A stretch of 64,000 bases of DNA, from contig NW_020194644.1 of NCBI RefSeq assembly GCF_002865645.1, positions 697,289 to 761,288 on the forward strand. The letters run 5' to 3'. A program made the position numbers and the translations under genes. Positions 12,117-23,300 of this stretch are shown here, in pieces. A model generated the notes under the pieces. It was not told the origin of the DNA. It ran no database searches and worked only from the letters and a program-made list of their open reading frames with translations. How positions within the stretch are numbered: position 1 is the stretch's first letter; each line of letters begins with the position of its first letter. The DNA comes from Hyaloscypha bicolor E. Lineage: Eukaryota; Ascomycota; Leotiomycetes; Helotiales; Hyaloscyphaceae.

Positions 12117-15100
12117 ATGGAGGCTGCGCAAGAGCAGATGGAGAAGCTGAGCACGATTGTAGCTCGAGAAGGGCAAACTGCACTTCCCGTGGAGCAGCGC
12201 GGCCTCTGCCTCCTCTCGCTAGGTATGCTCTCCAGTGCCTCACAACAAACGCAAGCTGACTGCATTATCCAGACGGAGGGGGTGTCAGAGGGCTGTCGGC
12301 CCTCCTAATACCGAAAGCTTTGATGCAGCGCATAAACGTAGCATATCCACCAGAGCATCCTCGTCTGAAGCCATGCGATATTTTCGATCTTATAGGTGGA
12401 ACGAGCACAGGCGGGTGGGTTTAAGCATCATCCCTTATGAGTCGAGATACTGAAAAGTAATAGACTGATCGCCATATTACTCGGCATCCTTGAAATAACC
12501 GTTGATGATTGCATTGATGTCTATCTAGGCATGTGGAGGATGTTTTTAAGTCGAAGAAGCTTCCTGTCCACATAGGTCCTCTCAAATTTGGCAATGTCAA
12601 ACCGCAGTTCAGCTCTCAGGTTCTCAAAACGAAAATACTCGAGATTCTTACGCATTATGGGCACAACGAAAAGACGCCATTCGCAGATACCCGTGAAAGA
12701 CGCTGCAAAGTGTAAATATGCCATTTGCGCATAGTAATTCTAACTGACTGATTACTGTAGTTTTGTGTGCACCGTTGCTAAGGAGAACAAAGACATAGTG
12801 CGTCTTCGAAGCTATGGCACGCCTGATGCTTCGGATTTGGCGCCAACTGTTGCAATGTTTTGGAGGTTGACGACTTGATTTCTCAGCTCACGCGGGGTAA
12901 GCACTCTATATATACCCCCAGTATATAAACTACAGTGTACCAGCGTACACTCAGTTCCAACACCAACTATAGTTGAAGCTGCTCTTGCAACGTCCGCAGC
13001 AACCTCCTATTTTGAGCCACAAATGATTGGCCGATTCGACCAACAGTTTGTTGACGGCGGCCTGGGCACGAACAATCCCGTAAACCAGATTTGGAATGAG
13101 GCGCGAGATATATGGGCCCCAAAAGATGGAAATTTGCAGTCATTGATCAAATGCTTCGTTTCTATTGGCACTGGGAAGCCCGGGGACAAGCCGATCGCAG
13201 ACAGTGCTTGGAAATTCCTCTCCGAGACCCTCAAAGAGATATCGACGGAAACGGAAAAGACAGCTAAGATGTTTGTCGACACCCACCGTAGTCTTTACGA
13301 GGGCAAAAGGTATTTCCGTTTTAACGTGGAACAGGGCCTTCAAGGCCTCGGCATGGAGGATCACAAGAACAAGGCCAAAATTGCGGCAGCGACAAACTCG
13401 TATCTGGACTGGCAGGAAATCAAGATTGCAGTAAGGGAGAGCGCTCTGAACCTTCGACAGGAGCAGCGACTGTAGGTTGAAGATAATTTCGGTTGAAAAT
13501 CTGATCTTGATATATAATAAGATAGGAGCTGATGCATTTGCCTTTGGTATAGCCCTCGAGGAAAAGACCTTGCAGAATCACAAGTAAGTCCAGAGAAAGA
13601 TATTGTTCACGAAAAACTGACTGACTTATCAAAGCTCACGTTCCGTGTCGATTTTGAGCTTTCTGTTCCTGTCACAAATAATTTCGTTGGATGGCAAATG
13701 GAGCTCGCAGATATGAAGCAAAAGCTCCTCGACAAAAAATCCTTGGGACAGAGAATTTACGTTCTCCATGGGCTTGGTGGGATCGGTAAGACTCAACTCG
13801 CTGTGAATTACATGCTGGACACGAAGGATGAGTACTCATCAATGTTCTGGTTGAATGCCAACACGGAAAGCTCTCTCATTGACAACCTTATCAAAGTCGG
13901 AAAGTCGATCCCTGGTTTCACTACATCTCATGCCGAACAAGGTGACCGAAAAAAAGAGGCAGCAGAAGTTCTCAAATGGTTCCGTCAGTCAGGAAACTCA
14001 AGGTGGCTGCTGGTATATGATAATCTTGACCATTTCTCCGACCCAAGGTCTAAATCCAAGGAGGCTGACCCAGAAGCATTCGACTTTCGAGACTGGCTAC
14101 CAAATGGGTCTCATGGGTCCATACTAATTACCACAAGATTAAGTTATCTTGGGCAGTTAGCATTCGCTAGTCACCTGGAGAAAATTTCTTTCCAACACAG
14201 CTGGGCTTTGCTTCGATCATTCTGCCGGACAATGCAGCAGATTGCCGCGCCACGAAACCCTGCTGACGATATCCCTGAAGAACTGGAGGGAGCTGCGAAA
14301 GTTCTCGAGAAACTTGACGGTTTACCCCTCGCAATTGTACAGGCTGGTGCATACATGCAACAAACTGGAACATCGTTTGAGGATTACCTGAGTGACTACG
14401 AGAAGTCTTGGAAAGATTTATCCGAGCAAGTACCAGTTTTCCTGACGTATGAAAACGGGCCAGTCCACGCCTCCTTCATGATTTCTTACAGACACGTGCA
14501 GAGACTCAACATGTCGGCCGCGCAAATTCTGCAACTCTGGGGATGCCTCGACAACAAAGATATCTGGTATGGCCTATTCGAGTCGGCTGCGGCTTCTGAA
14601 CACTTACCAGACCCCCTGAGAATTGCGACGCAAAGTCGGCTAGCCTTCAACGGAACTATGGGTGTTCTTCAAGAATTCTCGTTGGTAAATGTTGTGACGA
14701 GAGGTCAAAAAAGTACTTACAGCGTGCATCCAGTTGTCCATGCATGGTCATTAGACTATTTGAATGCGGAATGCAACGATGAAATACTTTGGGCAGCTAT
14801 GACAGTCGTTGGATGTTTTCTAACGTCTCAGGCTGAGGCTGCTCAGCACGATAATACCAAGGAGCGTGGCGATATTGAGAATGAGATGCGCAGTCGAATA
14901 TCCCCACATGCTTCAAGGTGCAATTTGGTCATGCTTTCACGGCCCTTCAACCGTGCAAGTTCCTCCTGGGAAACAGGAGAAAAATCATGGAAGTGCAAAG
15001 CTGCTCTCAAAGTTGCCGCATTCCGCGAGGGCTATTCGTTCCAGAACGACGAAAATGCAGATTCGCTCTTGCGTTGGATTCTTAGCACAGCGAAGGCCGA

Positions 15101-16052
15101 CAACACTGTTCATATAAACGTCGCACTCGTCGAAGCGATACTTTCCATATCCGATATCGCGACTAAGACACTGGGAGCGGAGACGGTTCATTCTATACGA
15201 GTAGGAAAGCCAGCACCAAGCGATCGCGTGGACTACATCGGTGCACTTATCGATGAGGGAGGAAAGAGAATTATTGATCGAAACCATCCAGATGTCCAGC
15301 GTGTCTTGAAAAGGAAGGATGCATTTTTCACCATTATGACCAATGAAGTTGGTTCAAGCTTTCTCCTACAAACTATGGCACAACAAGGATACTCGCAGAT
15401 CGCCCTGGAGCGGTATGATGAGGCAGCAAAGATCCTCATTGAGATTGCGAGCGTCTGGGGCTCAGGGTCCGAAGACAGAGAAGAATATCACACCCGGATA
15501 GGTGACTTTGTTTCCAGAAGTTGTGAACCAAACAGCGCCGTGAAACAACTCGAGAAGAAGAGGGAAGAGTACAATCTTCGTCAAGCAGAGGAGTTCTTGG
15601 CGTTACTTCTTGGCGGATCCGAGTGACGTCTCTGAAAATTCAGGAAAGGCAGACCAGTATACCAATACGCTGAGATCTTTCATAATGCCGCCATGAACTA
15701 CGGAAACGAAGGCAACCTCGAAGAGGCTGGCAAGTTCTTTGAGACGCAATAAAGCTTAGGGGGGAGTCGCTAGGGTTGCTCGCACGCCCATGTTTGCATA
15801 GTATCAAGGCTCTGATGGTGGTCAGAGATAGGGAGACGCATCACCTAGCGTTATTAGGTAAGTCGTCGCTCCTTCTGATGTTTTTTCAATGATGGATCGC
15901 GCTCGTACGCTTTACGAAACACTATGAGCATTCTCAAAGAAGTTTCTACAGGCGTGGACAAAGACTGGGGGCCAGAAGATGAACGCACTCATGGGTGGAT
16001 GGATATTGTGGAGAGTTGGATGGAGAAAATGAATGAGCACGGGAGGAGATAA
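12117..16052 (+). pseudogene. Patatin / NB-ARC NLR-type protein gene, broken
   Basis: NLR-like (STAND) receptor: an N-terminal patatin phospholipase, an NB-ARC nucleotide-binding switch and a helical-repeat tail. Such fungal proteins trigger cell death in non-self recognition (PLP-1 of Neurospora is an example). The start at 12117 gives MEAAQEQMEK. Splicing 12223-12272 creates the D-G-G-G-V-R-G oxyanion motif; then come G-T-S-T-G-G (nucleophile Ser) and D-G-G-L-G (catalytic Asp, about 13065). Further likely introns are 12415-12463, 12712-12760, 13472-13552 and 13584-13634, all GT-AG. The NB-ARC part is open from 13635 to 15626: P-loop GLGGIGKT, Walker B WLLVYDNLD, GSILITTR and LDGLPLAI. Breaks: a 1-bp loss at about 12533, a 115-bp LTR at 12848, and in-frame TGA, TGA and TAA from 15624 on, with shifts further down. 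The original end seems to be the TAA at 16050-16052, since 15924-16049 still reads coherently in frame. Confidence 0.85.
12848..12962 (+). mobile_element. 115-bp solo LTR-like element, copy 1, in the patatin exon
   Basis: Starts TGTTGCAATG and ends TTCCAACA, so it has TG...CA ends with a short inverted repeat (TGTTG/CAACA). It is flanked by the perfect 5-bp duplication CCAAC (12843-12847 and 12963-12967). It holds two TATA-type boxes (CTCTATATATAC and TATATAAAC). Removing 115 bp plus one CCAAC joins the codons CCA ACT ATA GTT GAA and restores the patatin frame. In place it introduces a TGA. These are the marks of a solo LTR of a very small (TRIM/SMART-like) retroelement. No internal domain is seen in the window. 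Confidence 0.88.
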
Positions 16053-16382
16053 TTGTCAGTTGGATATCACGTGAATAGTTCTTAGGCTTCCTAATCAGGT
16101 TATAGCGCTTTTCCATACATATAAATCTCCTGCTTCGATGCAGCTTTGTAACCTTAGATAATTTTATCAAGAACCGCTTTACCCTCAACTTTTGGCACCC
16201 ATGTGCCTTGTTTAAAACTGCAATCGGCAGATCAAAACAAGGCAATCCATGGGCTGAAAACCGCTTGCCTCTTGCAATGGACGTCAAGCCTAGCACCACT
16301 TTGATTTCGATTAGAGAATTATTTTCTCCTTTCCTGTTCTAAAATTAAATCGTGACCAGTCGAAGGAAACTCTGAGACTGCC
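16053..16382. other. 3' flank of the NLR-type gene
   Basis: A stretch of moderately AT-rich sequence between the last readable codon of the NLR-type gene and the second 115-bp element. I see no gene, RNA or repeat in it. Open frames on the minus strand here have no recognisable domain. Confidence 0.4.
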
Positions 16383-16387
16383 GAACA

Positions 16388-16502
16388 TGTTGGAACTGAG
16401 TGTACGCTGGTACACTGTAGTTTATATACCAGATGTATATATAGAGTGCTTACCCCGCGTGAGCTGAAAAATCAAGTCGTCAACCTCCAAAACATTGCAA
16501 CA
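16388..16502 (-). mobile_element. 115-bp solo LTR-like element, copy 2
   Basis: The reverse complement of copy 1, also exactly 115 bp, differing by about five bases. It begins TGTTGGAACTGAG and ends CATTGCAACA on the plus strand. It is flanked by the perfect 5-bp duplication GAACA (16383-16387 and 16503-16507), different from the duplication of copy 1. This shows two independent insertions of the same short unit. It sits in the intergenic space behind the NLR-type gene. Confidence 0.88.
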
Positions 16503-16630
16503 GAACAAAACGAGGATACCGGTCACGTGATGATTTATTCAAATAAGGTTACTGACTTCAATCCTTGAAAGATTAGAGCTGGATTTGAATGATTCCTTGT
16601 CGAGATCTTTCAGAGCACTATGCTGCAGCC

Positions 16631-17173
16631 GTTGCTCCAAAATCCAAAATCTCTACGCCTGCCCACCAAAAATCGCTGACGAATCCTCTCCCAAACTTGA
16701 CATTCCTATGCTTCCATACAACTACTAATCCAATACTTGTAACTATAATTTTTGTCCCGTCCGGTACCTTGATCTCCCCATTTCCCACGCGCACTTGTCC
16801 TCCTAAATCGTCGTTGCTCCAAAATTCAAAATTGGCACCTCTGCTACCCAAAACCACAAAATTGCCTCCAAAATCGACATGACTCCCACAACTCACAACC
16901 ACAAATCCAATCCTCGTAACGACCAATTCTTTTGTATCATATATATCGATATACGTACTTCCTCCGTGAACTTCCCCTTCCAAACCGTGGTTGCCGCAAA
17001 ATCCAAAATTTACGCCTTGGTACCCCGAAATTCGCCTGGGAAATGCCTCCAAAACTCACCACCTCTCCTATATACCACACTATTAATCCAATACTCGTAA
17101 CCAAACCTTCCGTCTCTCGCTTCCCTACATTCTATAACCCCATTTCCTGCGCTTACCTCACTTCCCGACTGGT
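16631..17173. repeat. About 180-bp tandem repeat, three diverged units
   Basis: Units start at about 16631, 16813 and 16990, and a fourth, weaker start is at 17174. Each opens with GTTGCxxCAAAATxCAAAAT and later carries AATCCAATxCTxGTAAC. The period is near 180 bp (177-184). On the minus strand the period corresponds to 60 codons, and in the first two units one open frame (16618-17052) shows a repeated pattern: N-F-x-F, then D-T/G-T-K, V-T-x-I-G-x-V-V-V, V-x-F-G. In the third unit the pattern continues in another frame. It may be an old tandem-repeat coding sequence or simply a minisatellite. Confidence 0.7.
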
Positions 17174-17220
17174 GGTTATTGCATAATCCCAACCTGGGTA
17201 GAACTGCACCCAACCTCAAT

Positions 17221-17420
17221 GCTTACCCGCTTACGTAACCCGCCGCTTCCCCGACCAAAACCCTCACCCTCACTAAATCCTCTAACCCTGACCCTCTCCG
17301 TACCTTCTAACCCTCACCCTGACTGCTCGTAATAACCCTAACCTTGATCTCCTGTCTTCTAACCCTTACCGTTGCCGTAACCAACCCTGACTATACCCCT
17401 CATCACGTGCCCTGTACCGA
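17221..17420. repeat. Degenerate CCCTAA-like (telomere-like) stretch
   Basis: The plus strand carries many variants of the fungal telomere hexamer complement, spaced irregularly: AACCCTCACCCTCAC, CTAACCCTGACCC, CTAACCCTCACCCTGAC, AACCCTAACC and CTAACCCTTACC. The pure hexamer is not tandemly repeated, so this is not an active telomere. It could be an eroded interstitial telomere-like tract or the edge of the repeat described just upstream, with which it shares short words such as GATCAAGGT on the minus strand. Confidence 0.5.
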
Positions 17421-17917
17421 AACCTTTATTACGATTCCCCACCTTCGAACTCTCGCTACAACCCTCCAATCCGCCCTGATAACCTCTTCTCCAACTACCA
17501 CCTCGAATATCCTCTCCCTCCCGTACCCGGAAATCCATCCAATCTCTATCCGCCTTGTAATGCCACCTCCAAATCCCTCTAACTGCTTACTAACCTCCAA
17601 CTCCCAACCTATTGGTGCCTCCCTAATCCATCCAACAACCCACTCCTACGGCCCGTACCGCTCCTCTCGCACCCTTCTCGATATACTGGCTCGTACTGGC
17701 ATTGTATATATATTTGTCTACGCGTACGGTGTGGCTGGAATACTCGTCTACGGTGTGTAAAATAGTATTATACGGAGGTTTAAAGTATTAGTAAGATAAT
17801 TATTAATAGCTTAATAAATTATCGAATACTATATATAAATTCTTATTAATTACTTTTATAAAAAGCTTACTTTTGACTTATTAAAAGCTAGGTTTTAGTT
17901 ACATATATTAGGCTAGT
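17421..17917. other. Edge of the gene island and transition to AT-rich DNA
   Basis: 17421-17760 is C-rich on the plus strand and keeps repeat-like words (ACCTCC, CCCTCT). Open frames exist on both strands but none resembles a known protein. Composition drops abruptly to AT-rich after 17760. 17761-17917 holds nothing that I recognise. Confidence 0.4.
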
Positions 17918-18498
17918 TAGTATAGGTAAAAACTATTTAAGCTACTCAAGTTATTCTAGAGTAATCTTGAGTAATCTTGAATAAAGTAAAATAGAGTGCT
18001 ATTCTAAAGTAACTCAAAAGTAGTTATATACAAGTTATATAAATATAGTAAATTATTATTTGTTTAATTATTAATAAATAAATAAGGTACTTATTAAGTA
18101 ATATTATATAATTTAAGCTAGAGCTTATATAAGGCTACTTAAATACTACTTTTTTCTATAAAAAACAAATTTCTCTTCTTGATTTCTTTTCTTCTTCTTC
18201 TAATTCGTCTTTAAATAACTCTAGCTTTTTAAATAAGATATTATTTTAATAGTATTCTTATTAAGTTTATTATATAATTTAAATAATAAGAATATCTTAA
18301 AAAAAGAATTTGCTTTTAATAATTAAGGAAGACTAAAAATATATTAAGATTTTACTTATAATAGCAGAAATAAAATAATAAAATAAGACTTAAAAATAAA
18401 TGATTTTAATGTCTTAAGAATCTAAAGCTAAGAAAAGAAAAGAAAGTAAGGTATAGTAGTAAATAAGTAAGTATAATTAATATTATTAATATACCGAG
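17918..18498 (-). mobile_element. hAT-like MITE (family A) copy 1, left piece
   Basis: Begins TAGTATAGG, a RIP-mutated form of CAGTATAGG, the end of the family A element at 58670-59427. It aligns with that copy in reverse for several hundred bases (for example CTACTCAAG near 17945 and GAGCTTATATAAGGC near 18125). Gypsy-2 is inserted at 18499, and the rest continues at 25514-25837. The 8 bases before it (AGGCTAGT) and after the right piece (GAACTAGT) match if three G-to-A changes are allowed. It encodes nothing. Confidence 0.75.
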
Positions 18499-18825
18499 TA
18501 TAAGGTATATAATAGTAGAATAATATATAAATAGTTAAGATAAGTAAGCTATAAAGTAATACTTATAAGTATAACTAATTCCAAGAATTAATTCTAATAA
18601 AAAACTAATTAATACCTCTTTCTAAAGCTAGAAACATCTTCTTATATATTTCCTAGTACTTAGCCAAGTCTATAAAATACTTTATTTAATTAGGAAATAT
18701 AATTTTATATAATTCGTATAATTCCGATTACTTATATAATTCTAATTATAAGCTTTATTTAAAATAGGAAACTAGATCTATAATATCTAATATCTATCTA
18801 TATACTATTATATATATCTATTATA
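18499..18825 (-). repeat. Gypsy-2 LTR (3' in element sense)
   Basis: 327 bp, same length as and closely similar to its partner at 25182-25508. It is preceded by CCGAG. It contains the words AATTCCAAGAATTAATTC and AGGAAATATAATT that mark all LTRs of this family in the window. Confidence 0.9.
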
Positions 18826-20399
18826 TTAATTCTTTCTCTAGGCTCTTATTTCTAAGAGGCCTGAGAAAACTATAAATAGCTTTATAAATAATTTCCTAAA
18901 ACTTTTCCGGCTACTAGTTCTTCCTAAAAACTTCCCATAATTACCCTATTATTATACTAGGTAATGAAATTAAGAATATAATTTACTAATCCTGCCCGGT
19001 TAACTTATAAATTATCTCTAGTAATTTCTTCTTATAAAAATAATATAGGTATAATATATACTATTAGATATAAAGCTTTTCCGGTCTTCTAATTAGTTTA
19101 TAAATTCTAATTTAGCCTTTATTTATATATAAATTATTACTTTATAGACCTAAGAGCTTAGAAAAGTTAATTTAATTTTCTGGTTTATTTATAAATTCTT
19201 TCTTTAAAATTTTCTAGGTATTTCTTATATAAAGCTAGTTCTGAATTTATAATTACTATTTGGGGAAAAAGTATTATAAAAAGGCCTTTCTTTTTCTACT
19301 AACTAATCTTTCTTTTCCCTAATTATAATACTATATCTAGCTTCTTCTTATTTCTTACCTTTTTTCTTTAAGTTTTCTTTAAGCTTCTTTAAGCTCCTTT
19401 AAGCTTCTTTAAGCTTTATTTAAGTTTCTTTCTAATTCTCTCTTTTATTTCTTTATTTATTAAGATAAATACTTCTCTTAGTACTTATTAGCCTATTACT
19501 ACTTATTTAACTAATATTTCTATATTCTTAATTTACTTTTACTATTTTTAATATTTCAAGAATATTACTAAGTTTCCTAATCTTACTTATATTAAAAGTA
19601 ATAATTACTTAATATATAATTATTACTACTCTAAAACCAAGAAATATAATTCTATAAATTATAAATTTCTTTATTTATTTTCTATTCTAATATTATTTAA
19701 GGTTTCTCAAATATATATAATATAATTAAACTGCCTTTTTTAAGCTATTAATATATATAAATATTTTCCCTAACCTTTATCTAAAAGAGAAAAGGCTATT
19801 ACTATCTTTTTTCTATACTAAACTATATATACTTCTTATATTAAAGCTATTATTCGAGGCTAATAAATTCTCTTAATAATTCAAGAAATAAATTAAGTAA
19901 TTCTTACTTGCTTAGTATAAGTATAAAGTATTCTTAATAGTATAATTAATATTTTTTAGTATTAAGTAAGCTTATTTCTTTCTTGTTTCTTACTAATAGC
20001 TAATAGTTTTATAGGCTAATTTATTACTTATTTCTCGAGAGAATTCTAATAAGAATAATAATAAGAATAATAGAAAATAATTATAAAAATAAGATATTTA
20101 TAAAATATAGAAATTAGAGTTTTTAGAGTTCTTAATAATTTTTATATAGCTTTTCCAAAAATAAATATATAGTTTTTAATAGTTTCCTAATAAAAGTATT
20201 TATTTTTTATATTTTTATTTAGCTAATAATATTATAATATTATTCTTTTTTAAGTATTCTTATAATTCTTAAGCCATATTCTCTAGATTACTTAGTAGTT
20301 CCTATATATTATTTACTAGTAAGTAGCTTTTCTAATAAACGAGATATTTTCTTTATTTTTTATTTTTCTTATAGGCTATAATAAATTCTACCTTGAATT

Positions 20400-23300
20400 C
20401 CTCTTTGCCCTTAATCTCAACTAGTTCTGGTTCTACTATAATACTAGCTTACGAGTATTATGGTTCTAAGAAAGAAATATAGAAAATATTATAGATCTAA
20501 TATAATAGTAATAATTTCAAATAATATATTTATTTATATATTTCTATAATTTCTAGAACTTTAAAGAAACTAAAATATCTGTCTACTAGCTTTATACTAG
20601 ATTATAGCTACTAAATATTCTTTATATAAAGTATAACTTTATTATATATATTAAACTTCTTATTAATATATTTCTTATTATAGTACTTTTTTTATATATT
20701 TACTACTTCTTACTATTACTTCTCTAATATCTCCTATTTTACTTGAATTCTCTATACTTTTTCTTATATTACTAGTACTTCTTTTTCTGAAATATTATCC
20801 TTAATATATAGTTTAATACTAGAACAAAATTCATATAATATATAGAATAAAGAAATTCCTATTATTAAATATATAGAGTTATTATATATAAATTCTATAA
20901 AAATAAGCTTTATTACCTAGTTATCTTACTAGTAACTAGTATAATACTTTAAGTATTATTCTAGAGTTTAGTTTAGATTCTCGGTTTATTTATTAGTTTA
21001 TAAGTAAAATACTATACTTAGCTATTATTAAACCTTTAAATAAAAGTATAGACTTAATTAGAACTTACTTATAAAAACAGATCCTTTATTAGAGAATATA
21101 TCTACAGGTATACTAAAGTCTTTAATAATATAATATATAAATAGCTCTATTAATTTAAGAGCCAAGATCTCCTTAGTAATTAGAATATATTATATTATTT
21201 TCATATATTTATTAATAATAATAAATACAAAATTATATATATTACTATAAAACCTAGAAAAAAATAGCTCTATAATAAAGTTTATAATAATTTCTTACTA
21301 TGGCTTAGAAAGAAAGAGAAATAAACTAAGTATATTATATAGTAAATATCTTTTTACCTTAGTTTATTAATATATAGGATAAGTTCTAATATAGTCTTTT
21401 ATATTCTTTTTTATACTTTACTAGAAGTACTTTTTTTAGAAAATCTCTAGTATCTTACTAATACTAAAATACCTACTTATAGAATTATTATAGTTAGTTT
21501 ATAGTAATTCTTTTTTAAGAGCTAGCTTATTTAGTATATAAATAGTATTCTGATATTTTAATAATTCAGATATATTAAGTTCCTAAATCTTAATAGCTCT
21601 AATAGAAGTTCTTTTTAAGAACTATTTATATTACTAGTATTATATTAATAGATTAAGCCTTTAGTACTATAATAGTAATTCAAGTAGTATTTCTTTATTT
21701 TTCTTATATATTATTTCGGATCTAGCTATCTATATAACTAGAATTTATAGTATATACTATTTATAACTAGTTATACTAGTAATAGGCTCAAGTAGTAATA
21801 TTTCCGGTATTACTTTATTACTAATTAAGGAATACTTATTTTCTTTTTTTTGGGCCTTAAATTATAATATTATAGGAATAATATAATATTCTATTACTAT
21901 TATTTATAGAACTCTTTATTCTATATTTTATAGCTTATTATAAAATATAAATAATAAAATATCTTTATCTATTTCTATTATAAAGTCTGGCCTTCTTAAT
22001 AGCCTATTAATAGAGTTATTATATCTTGGCTAGTATTCTAAAATAAAATTAAAAATAGCTAGCTTCTCTATTTATCTTATCTATTAACTATTTAGTTTTC
22101 TTTTAGTTATAAAGTATTTCAAGTTATTATAATTTATCTTAATAATAATAGTATATCGGGTATATACTAGATAATATTACTAAATATAAAATATTAGAAT
22201 AATAGCCAAGAGTTTAGAATTATATATCTTATATTTACTTTTAATTATAATTATTTTCTTTTAATAGAAAGTAATAGAATACTACCTGGCTTCTATTCTC
22301 TTACTAAAGAGCTAGGAAATTATATCTATAATTACGAATTCTAAAGTATTTATTTCTATATAAATCTTTAAGGCTAGGTTAAAATAATAAAGAATTAGTA
22401 CTATTATAAATATAATTTATAGCTTCTTAAAAGCCTTATTTGCCTTATTTATTTAGCTAAAATAATATTATAGGTTTTTACTAGTTTTTAATAAATTAGT
22501 TAATTCTTTTATTATCCTAAAATATTTATAAATAAATCTTTAGTAAAAGTTAATAAAATCCAGAAATACTTAAACTTCTCGGATATTATTCTTTAGGGCT
22601 AGCTATTTCCTAATAGCTATAATCCGGCTAGCTTTTATTTCTATATTATTTAGGCTAATTATAAATCCCAGAAACTTTACTTTCTCTATATTAAACTCGT
22701 ATTTTACTAAGTTTATAAAAAGCTAGTATTATTATAACTACTCGAGTATATATTAGACTATTACTATATATTATTCTAGGTTCTCTAAATAAATTAAAAT
22801 CTTATTTAGATAAATTATATAAATAATATTTATAAGGCTTACTAGTATATAATTAATATATACCTGAAATATTACTAGAGTATTAGATAGTTTAAAGAAT
22901 ATAATATAATACTTAAAATATTTATAATATATTTGAAATACTATTTTCTATTTATTACTTTCTTATATTTATAACTAATAATAAGTATCTTTTAAGCCTA
23001 GCTTTATATATATCTTTATTTTATAAAGCCTATTTATTATCTTACTAATAAGTAGTAATAGTATTCGGTTTTTAATAATAATTATATTTAGATTCTAGTA
23101 ATTAATATATAGATATAGGCTATCTTCTTTCTTTAAAATAAATATAATTAAAATACTAGCTAGACTAGTAAAATAATAGATCTATTTTTTCTCTAAGCTA
23201 GTATTAAGATATTTCCGAAGAACTTTAAGCTCTTTTTCTAATAAAATATATATAGAACTATATAGTAATTAGAACCCTAATTCCAGATTTATATAATACT

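Noticed and set aside
11783..12176. Open frames on the minus strand upstream of the NLR-type gene
   Set aside because: They overlap each other and the gene start, lack domains, and are better explained as chance in GC-normal promoter DNA.
13007..13364. Minus-strand and alternative-frame open frames over the patatin domain
   Set aside because: Shadows of the patatin exon, whose own frame carries the D-G-G-L-G motif and continuous family-like text.
15946..16299. Minus-strand open frame of 117 codons
   Set aside because: It overlaps the C-terminal codons of the NLR-type gene on the other strand and has no recognisable feature.
17221..17420. True telomere or chromosome end
   Set aside because: The hexamers are degenerate and irregular, and sequence continues for tens of kilobases on both sides.
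17344..17760. Plus-strand open frame of 138 codons rich in Thr, Ser and Pro
   Set aside because: It runs through the degenerate hexamer tract and C-rich repeat; its composition follows the repeat and not a protein family.
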